NCBI GenBank assembly: GCA_002794785.1
Contig: NBBA01000012.1
Span: 1,178,001-1,242,000, forward strand
DNA from: Coniferiporia sulphurascens
Lineage: Eukaryota; Basidiomycota; Agaricomycetes; Hymenochaetales; Hymenochaetaceae
Length of the DNA: 64,000 nt
Reading direction: 5' to 3'
Shown here: positions 57,825 through 64,000 of the stretch, piece by piece
How the letters are laid out: every line of letters starts with the position of its first letter
How positions within the stretch are numbered: the first letter of the stretch is position 1
Notes under the pieces: generated by a model
What the model was told of the DNA's origin: nothing
Seen by the model: only the letters and a program-made list of their open reading frames with translations
Database searches by the model: none
Program-made: the position numbers and the translations under genes

Positions 57825-60800
57825 GTTTCTGTAAGCAAAGATTCTGACTTGGCGAGAGGCTTGAAGGTAGAAAGGAGTGAGATCAGGGCACCCACCTTTA
57901 TGTTTACTGGCGGCTGCCTATTTGTATGGAGTGGGTTGTGACAATCAAAATGGGTCTATTCTGATCGCAGTCGAAGGCTCCAATGAAGTGACTCAAGAAC
58001 ATACATATTGATAGAATTTCAAACCTTCAATTCAAATAGTTTTGGCGACATCCTTTCTGAGATAGCCCACAACCACCATACCAATCACGACGTGTCGATT
58101 GCAGTGCAATTATGTCGACCCAACTCATTCAGAAGCACTTACGGCAAGGTGATGAAAAACGGGCGGCGTTCATTCGGCGTGGAGCCTTATGTTCCGAAAA
58201 CCTTGTGGATAACCCTAGCTCCGAAAGATAATGAAGGCTTGACTTGTGAGGAATACCGATACCCTCAGTAACATATCAAATGGCAAAATAAGCCACAGTC
58301 TCGAATCAACATACCAATAGGCCTTGTACATCAGCTTCGTCGCTAGGGACAGTTTCCCGATCAGCGAGAGGCGTCTTAGTCGGCAGCGCTTACTTTAATG
58401 GTGTACTACTATTAAAAAACCAAGTAGCCTAGAACCAGGCTTAGTAGGTGGCAATACTGATGGCAGCGTAAAGGGATCAAGCACAGCAGCTGACTCGGAG
58501 CACCTAGAACCCGTACGTTACTGGTCAACAGTGTACAACCCGTGAGGATGTAGCATAAACAGAAGCATGGAGAGACTTACTGTGCATTTTAGTTTGAGAG
58601 AGGTCGCAGTTATTTCCTGTATGCTGATTATCAACGCGCTATGCCGACGTGTTTGGCACTACAAGTTCCCATTTGGTTGGCGTTGTCTTACTCTTCTTTC
58701 ATATTGCATATTGATGTACATGAGGAGCTTCGATGCTGTCAATCAGATCCCATGTATAACCATCTGGGGTTACTCCTGTGCTCACCACTATGTACCCCAA
58801 ATCTATTCCAGCCACAGCTATCAATCACTTGTTCCCCGCATTTTTAGATCACTGCTGGTTTCAATCCTCGTGGTGTTTGTAGCAACCAGTATTGTCCCTC
58901 ACATCGCGCAACATTGCGACGGGTCCGACGTTGTAGCCTGATGACCCCTCTGGATGCGATAATCAGCTAGAGCCGTCGAACTAACGCGTTGGGGCTCGAG
59001 AACAAGATGTCTATATCCGCAAAGAGTCCGCCACCAAGCGGTATATGAGGGTCCTGATGTATGAACATGCTCATAAGATTCTTCCCGTATCTTCTCCGCA
59101 ATAATCATACTGGTTACATTTGATTGCTTACGACCCTTACAATGTCGACAGAGCTGTCAGTAACTTGAACTTGAAACACTCGCATGATGGCAGAAAATCG
59201 ACGAACGACTAAACGCGTTGCAGATGTATCTGCTACAAGTGGATTAGATTGGTAGAGCGTATGGATTGAAGGAGGGCTTTTGTTAGTGGCATATCATCCA
59301 TTCATGAAGCCGTACAATTATCTGGAAGAAAGGACACTGAGTAGGGACCAGGGAATCGACTTACGTCGGGAAGAGAAAACTGATCATGATTACGTAAGGC
59401 ATGGGTGTATTATGGCAATTTCCAGCAGACACCAGCGGGTCCGTTTCACTGAAAAAAAACTTGAATAGGACAATGACAAAAATCAGAAAAGATTGAATGC
59501 TGCTCCTCAGATCGTGATTTAAATTGACACGTCTTCTAGATTAATCTGTGGCTATGCGGACGAAGCGCCAGTCAGCTCTATGACTGGAACAACCTTAGGG
59601 AAAGAGGGGCAAAGCGTTGAAACTGCAGCAACGAGTCGACAACCTGTGATGAACACCATATGGCATGTACTTCTATTCTGTTCTGGATAAAAGAAATTGC
59701 AGGTTGGTATCCTGAAGCTATCAGTGGAATATCCGTGCTCGTATTCAAATACCTGGCGACCAACTCTGGCAATTATTGGGGAAAGGGCCAAGGTTTCACG
59801 AAAGACATTGTAAACAGAGAGAAATAGTAGCCTGAGAGTGTCTGATACAGCAAAAGTCCTTGTGGATTCAATCAATTCTCGCAGAATCTTGCATTATTTC
59901 GACACTGTTAGTTCCTATCACGCACGAACGCGAAAAAAGTATCTATGTGCAGTTGCATCGCTTTATTACAAGGCACGTTTAGTACGTGATTGAATAGTTC
60001 GGGGTACATGTGAATATGGATGGCCCGGACCCGTAAGGATGTACCTGAAGGTATGCACGTACAATTTTTCAGGTACACGTAGGTGAGTTCGTGCCGACTT
60101 CTTACTACCACCCTTGGGTACGTAGTTGCGTATGCACTGGTACGTGTTTATAGTGGAAGACTTTTTGCACCTTGCAGGGTTAAACTGTCTTGATTAGTGA
60201 CAAAAATATTAAGTTTAGTAAAGGGGGAAGAAAACCACGTAAATCTTCTGATGATCTTAGGTCCTATCTTCATCCAATTAATAGGATGCCCTGGTAAAAT
60301 GAATGAAGCTAACTGCTGGTGTAGGTCGGCGATATTATATCCCCATTTCAGTTGTCTTCTTGTTGATGATAATCCCGATGCGCAGAAGTACACGACTCAG
60401 TGGGCTGGACTCCTTAATCTGAAGCACGAAAACGTGGTCCAATCGTCCCCGGCGCCATCTCGTCGGCTGGCGGGTTCCTGAGAAGTTACAAGCGCGCACG
60501 AGAACTTTTGGGAAGAGATAAGGAGAAACAAACGTGTAAAGGTCTCGAACGGGCGTAACGTATCGAGCTAAAGAGTTGTGTAAAAAGCGGTACCCCATCT
60601 TCACGCGGGAGAAGACCTTTCAACTGCCAACCTTTTTCTGAACTGAAAAAAAAAGAACCCATCATCCAGAAGCGGTCTCCGCATAAATACTTCCGTACCT
60701 TGAAGACGTGTGGAGCAGACAGCGGGTGTGGAAAAAGTCTCTTTCACTTCCCACAAGTGCCTTCGAGATTTCGCCCGTACGTGGAGATCCAATGCGAAAG

Positions 60801-62488
60801 GAGATCCCTAAAACTTACAATTAACACCGTGCCCCAGCTACAAACTAAATTGATTATTGAACCCTTACGTATGAATTTCCAGAATCGAGTGAATCCGTAT
60901 CATATTGTTGATGAGTATTATTAGTGCGGAAGAACCTTAGAATGAAGAGTTTGCGACAGCTCGTGTATAACGACAAGCGAGATGAATATATATCTTGACT
61001 GGTCGACTCGCAGGAGAAGTATAGTGATCATCTCGGATTCTGAACCTGGCAGACGGTAACGTAGGAATTTAGTCCCTGATCGCCCGCTATAGTAAGTATA
61101 ATTAACTGTGGGAACAAGGGCGATACAAAGACCCGGTCGAAGTCACGAACTTCTTAATTGATCTGCAATTTGCTCCGGTTGGTCTTTATTAACGAGCAAA
61201 TGCTATTGCGGCGCGAAAAGCGCATATGGGGCGAGACGAAATTGTTCCCAGACCCCGTATACCAGCTTAGCAATTTGGGTGCAGCGCTGCCAGTCCTTGA
61301 CAGGTGTGGGTGAGGCTCTCCATGCACAGGAATAGGCAGAGCATCTTCATCTTCCGCATTCGGCGGGCATCGAGGATGAAGCATAGAAATGTGGACATAA
61401 TGCAGACCTAAAGTAGCGGTCAACCTTATAGGATCATGGCTAAAGTGATGACGCCACACAGCGCAGCTATTGTTCTGCCGGTGCTCGAGATGCATTAGGT
61501 ATCGAAGCAGATGTAACGATAAATTTTAGACATCGAGGAGAAAGAGCGGGAGGTGCCTTGCTCCTATCGGCCAATAGGTTCGGCATGCTCTGGCAAAGCG
61601 GGCGTCAGATGTATTAGGGGTGCCTTTCGCTCTATAATCGGCAGTCAACGGTTTACGAGCCTGTCGGAGGAATCTTCAGAGCACCGTGAAAATTTCGTCC
61701 AGTCGATCATTGGACGATGGCCGCACTTGTTCCAAGTTAGGATCGCATTTGCAATAGCGTAGACCCATTCCTGAAACAATAATGGGCGATAAGAGACGAA
61801 GGAAAACTTTTCCTTCGTGACTTTGTCTGTCGGACATCCTTGGTAATCCGATTGGTCACGAAATCGCTAGTGTATCCAGCGACGACCGCTAAGGCCGCTG
61901 TCTCATGTGTTTTAAGAAAGCCCAGTTGGCAACAAGCAGATCAAGGCGAGCCCACGAACACAAGATTCCCATAGCATCTCAGGTGTACCCTGTGCCAGCG
62001 TGAGAGGCTGTCGAGGGATTGAGATGGGAGGAGATCCGAGTCCTTGCTGGCCCGCCCATCCTTCCTGCAAATTTCCGGGTGCCTTGTCCCTCGGGGCTTC
62101 GCCAAGATGATGTTGGCTGTAAGTTGCTTGACGACGGACTATAGCGCACATCAAGCACGCTTCGAACGCGCAAAAGATCCTGTCAAAACTTCCCAAAAAG
62201 GGAGACATCTCTTGATCGGACTATTCAGTGGCGCGTCGAGCGCCGGGAATTTCGTACAAAAGCTTGACTGCAGCATCAAAGGGACTCCATTTCTTCTTCC
62301 TCCCACTGCTGTCTTCCCCTGTTCCTTTTTTTCCTTTGGTTTTTCTTCTTATTGAATACTTTATTTCGCCTTTTATACGCTGAGCGTATCCTTATTCTTC
62401 AGACGACCTCGATCCTTAGTCGACTGGTTCACTCACTCTCGAAGGCTGCACATTCATTAATCGCGACAAAAAGTAACTCGAACTCGCC
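57825..62488. other. 4.6-kb region without supported genes
   Basis: Short frames exist (for example 58567-58941 +, 59552-59875 -, 61154-61495 -), but none shows a family motif, a credible splice continuation or a paralogue in the window. The right end (about 62.25-62.48 kb) has a pyrimidine-rich tract fitting the promoter of the secreted-protein gene. Confidence 0.5.
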
Positions 62489-64000
62489 ATGAAACTGCTC
62501 GACACTTTCTGCCTTTCCCTCGTCGCTTCTGCTGCTGCTGCTCCCCTCAGCCTCTTTCTACGCCAGAGCGGCGCTGACGGGTTGACTCTCGCTCAAATCG
62601 ACGCTCTCACTCCTCAATTCGGTATCGCTTCGGGAATAAACCCCACAGGAACAGGCAACTGTGACGGAGCCGTAGACGGCCCGGACGGTAAGCCTGTTGA
62701 AGTTCCTTGCAGTTGTCCTCCTCCAAGGGACACTTTCATACAGGTAGAGTACTTCGTTTGCGATAGCCCGCGAAGATTAGAATGCGTACTAATTAATTTA
62801 ATAAATATAGTCCCTTGCCGCAAATCTGGCCGCTGGACACGCTGTTAATAACCCGTCTGTGCCCATTTCATTCCCGACGGATAACTCTACGGCGTCTATT
62901 TTGGCACGCTTTAACGCTGCAACCGTCACGCTCCAGAACTTGAACGGGGAGGGTGTTGGTTGTCCTCAGGCTTCCACGACATGGACTGCACAACTCGCAG
63001 CCATTGAAGCTGGTACATCGAACGACACCCCAGCAGCGCCCCCAGCAACGCCCCCAGCGACTACTGTCGAACCCCCAGTTTCAAGCACCGTCCCTTCCAC
63101 GACGGCGCCTGTCGCATCTCCTTCAATCACCGGAGCCGACGGACTGTCGCTTGCCCAAATCGACGCTCTGACCCCGCCTTTCGGACATGACGCGGATGTT
63201 AACCCAACTGGAACTGGTGATTGTGACGGTGCTGTAAATGATGCAAGTGGCCAGCCTATCAAAGTGCCTTGCTCTTGTCCCCCACCGCGTGAACAGTTCA
63301 TCGAGGCGAGTAAATTTATCGCTCGGGTCGTTAGGCAGATCGACTAACATATGCTGTAGTCTCTTGCCGGAAATCTCGCAGCGGGCTTCGTCGTAAACAA
63401 TCCTTCCGTGGGGATCTCGTTCCCGACAGACAACTCGACGAGCTCGATCTTGACCCGCTTCAATGCGGCGACAGTCACACTTCAAAACTTGAACGGCCCC
63501 GGAGTTGGTTGCCCCCAGGCGTCAACGACATGGACGGCTCAGGCAGAGGCCATTAGCAGCGGACAATCCACAGGCCAAGTAGCCGTCGCTTCTCCAGCTC
63601 CCGTATCCACATCTGTATCTGCCGAGCCGGCATCACCTTCGCTTATCACCTCCGCGGGTGGCCTTTCGATTGATGAGATCAACACTCTTGCCCCAGACCT
63701 GGGTTTCTCCGCTGGAGTGAACCCGACCGGTACCGGTGATTGTGACGGTGCAGTTGATGGTTCCAACGGTCAACCCATCAAAGTCCCTTGTTCATGCCCG
63801 CCTGCCCGAGACGTTTTCATCCAGGTAACTTCTTTCCCCTGATGGAGCATCATAAGCACATTATTGATCGTCATCTTTTACAGAGTCTTGCGGCGGATAT
63901 CGCGGCTGGACATGCGGTACACAACCCAAGCGTGGGAGTCTCGTTCCCGACAGATGATTCCACAGCGTCGCAGATCACGCGTGTTCAGGCAGCACTCGTC
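62489..64000 (+). CDS. Secreted protein of tandem Cys-containing repeats, 3' end beyond window
   Basis: Signal peptide MKLLDTFCLSLVASAAAA, then at least three copies of one ~130-residue domain; the third continues past the window. Exons: 62489-62743, 62811-63305, 63360-63824, 63884-64000+. Each copy shows GADGLxLAQIDALTP, NPTGTGxCDGAV, PCSCPPxRDxFIQ, SFPTDNSTASILxRFNAA, TVTLQNLNGxGVGCPQ and ASTTWTAQ. That gives four Cys per copy. Copies are joined by Pro/Thr/Ser/Ala linkers that look O-glycosylated. Each copy is interrupted at the same place (FIQ^SLA) by a phase-0 intron, so domain plus intron were duplicated together. The second intron appears to start with GC. Domain function is not known to me; an extracellular or cell-wall role is inferred from the signal peptide and linkers. 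Confidence 0.85.

Noticed and set aside
58567..58941. 124-residue hydrophobic plus-strand frame
   Set aside because: Hydrophobicity alone is weak evidence. No splice partners, no family pattern, AT-rich context.
61154..61495. 113-residue minus-strand frame
   Set aside because: No recognisable motif, no paralogue and no clear promoter or splice context.
1..64000. tRNA, rRNA, CRISPR, inverted-repeat transposons, viral genes
   Set aside because: Scanning by eye found no cloverleaf with A/B boxes, no regularly spaced direct repeats with spacers, and no transposase, reverse transcriptase or capsid motifs. A tRNAscan-SE or RepeatMasker run could still find weak cases.

Overview
The window is nuclear DNA of a filamentous fungus, most likely a mushroom-forming basidiomycete (Agaricomycetes). 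The evidence is dense genes cut by many 45-90 nt introns, a Rictor/Ste16-type TORC2 subunit, fungal-type F-box proteins with Ser-rich leaders, a tandem P450 family and repeat-bearing secreted proteins. No bacterial, viral or clear transposon genes were seen. Gene models were built by reading splice junctions by eye; exon edges are given where they were checked for frame.

Layout. 0-6 kb: 5' exon of a secreted SGNH/CE16-like esterase (-, cut by the left edge), ribosomal protein uL22/RPL17 (+), an F-box-like/LRR-type protein (-) and complex I subunit NDUFS4 (+). 6.7-17.5 kb: meiotic MutS homologue MSH5 (+) and the TORC2 subunit Rictor/AVO3 (+). 17.8-22.8 kb: an unrecognised gene (-), mitochondrial phosphate carrier (+) and prohibitin-2 (-).

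23.8-44.7 kb is the accessory part: five copies of one cytochrome P450 family. On the + strand lie a 3' remnant, then two full genes (A, B) that sit in a ~4 kb tandem segmental duplication including their promoters and 3' minisatellites. On the - strand lie copy C, with a frameshift in an A7 run, and copy D, intact. The two arms point towards each other around the exosome subunit gene RRP40 (+) and an unrecognised multi-exon gene (-). Three decayed copies of a hydrophobic coding sequence lie beside the minus-strand P450s.

47-64 kb: a G-patch protein with SUMO-interaction-like motifs (-), an F-box protein (-), a PQ-loop vacuolar amino-acid transporter of the Ypq1/Rtc2 type (-), an orphan 681-residue protein (-), a 4.6 kb stretch without supported genes, and a secreted protein made of at least three tandem copies of a Cys-containing domain (+), cut by the right edge.

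Most single genes are housekeeping (ribosome, respiration, RNA decay, TOR signalling, meiosis). The P450 array and the secreted repeat protein are the likely niche-specific genes. The splicing is notable: an intron directly after the start codon, micro-exons of 8, 16 and 24 nt, and several GC-AG introns, including two at the same position in different P450 paralogues.
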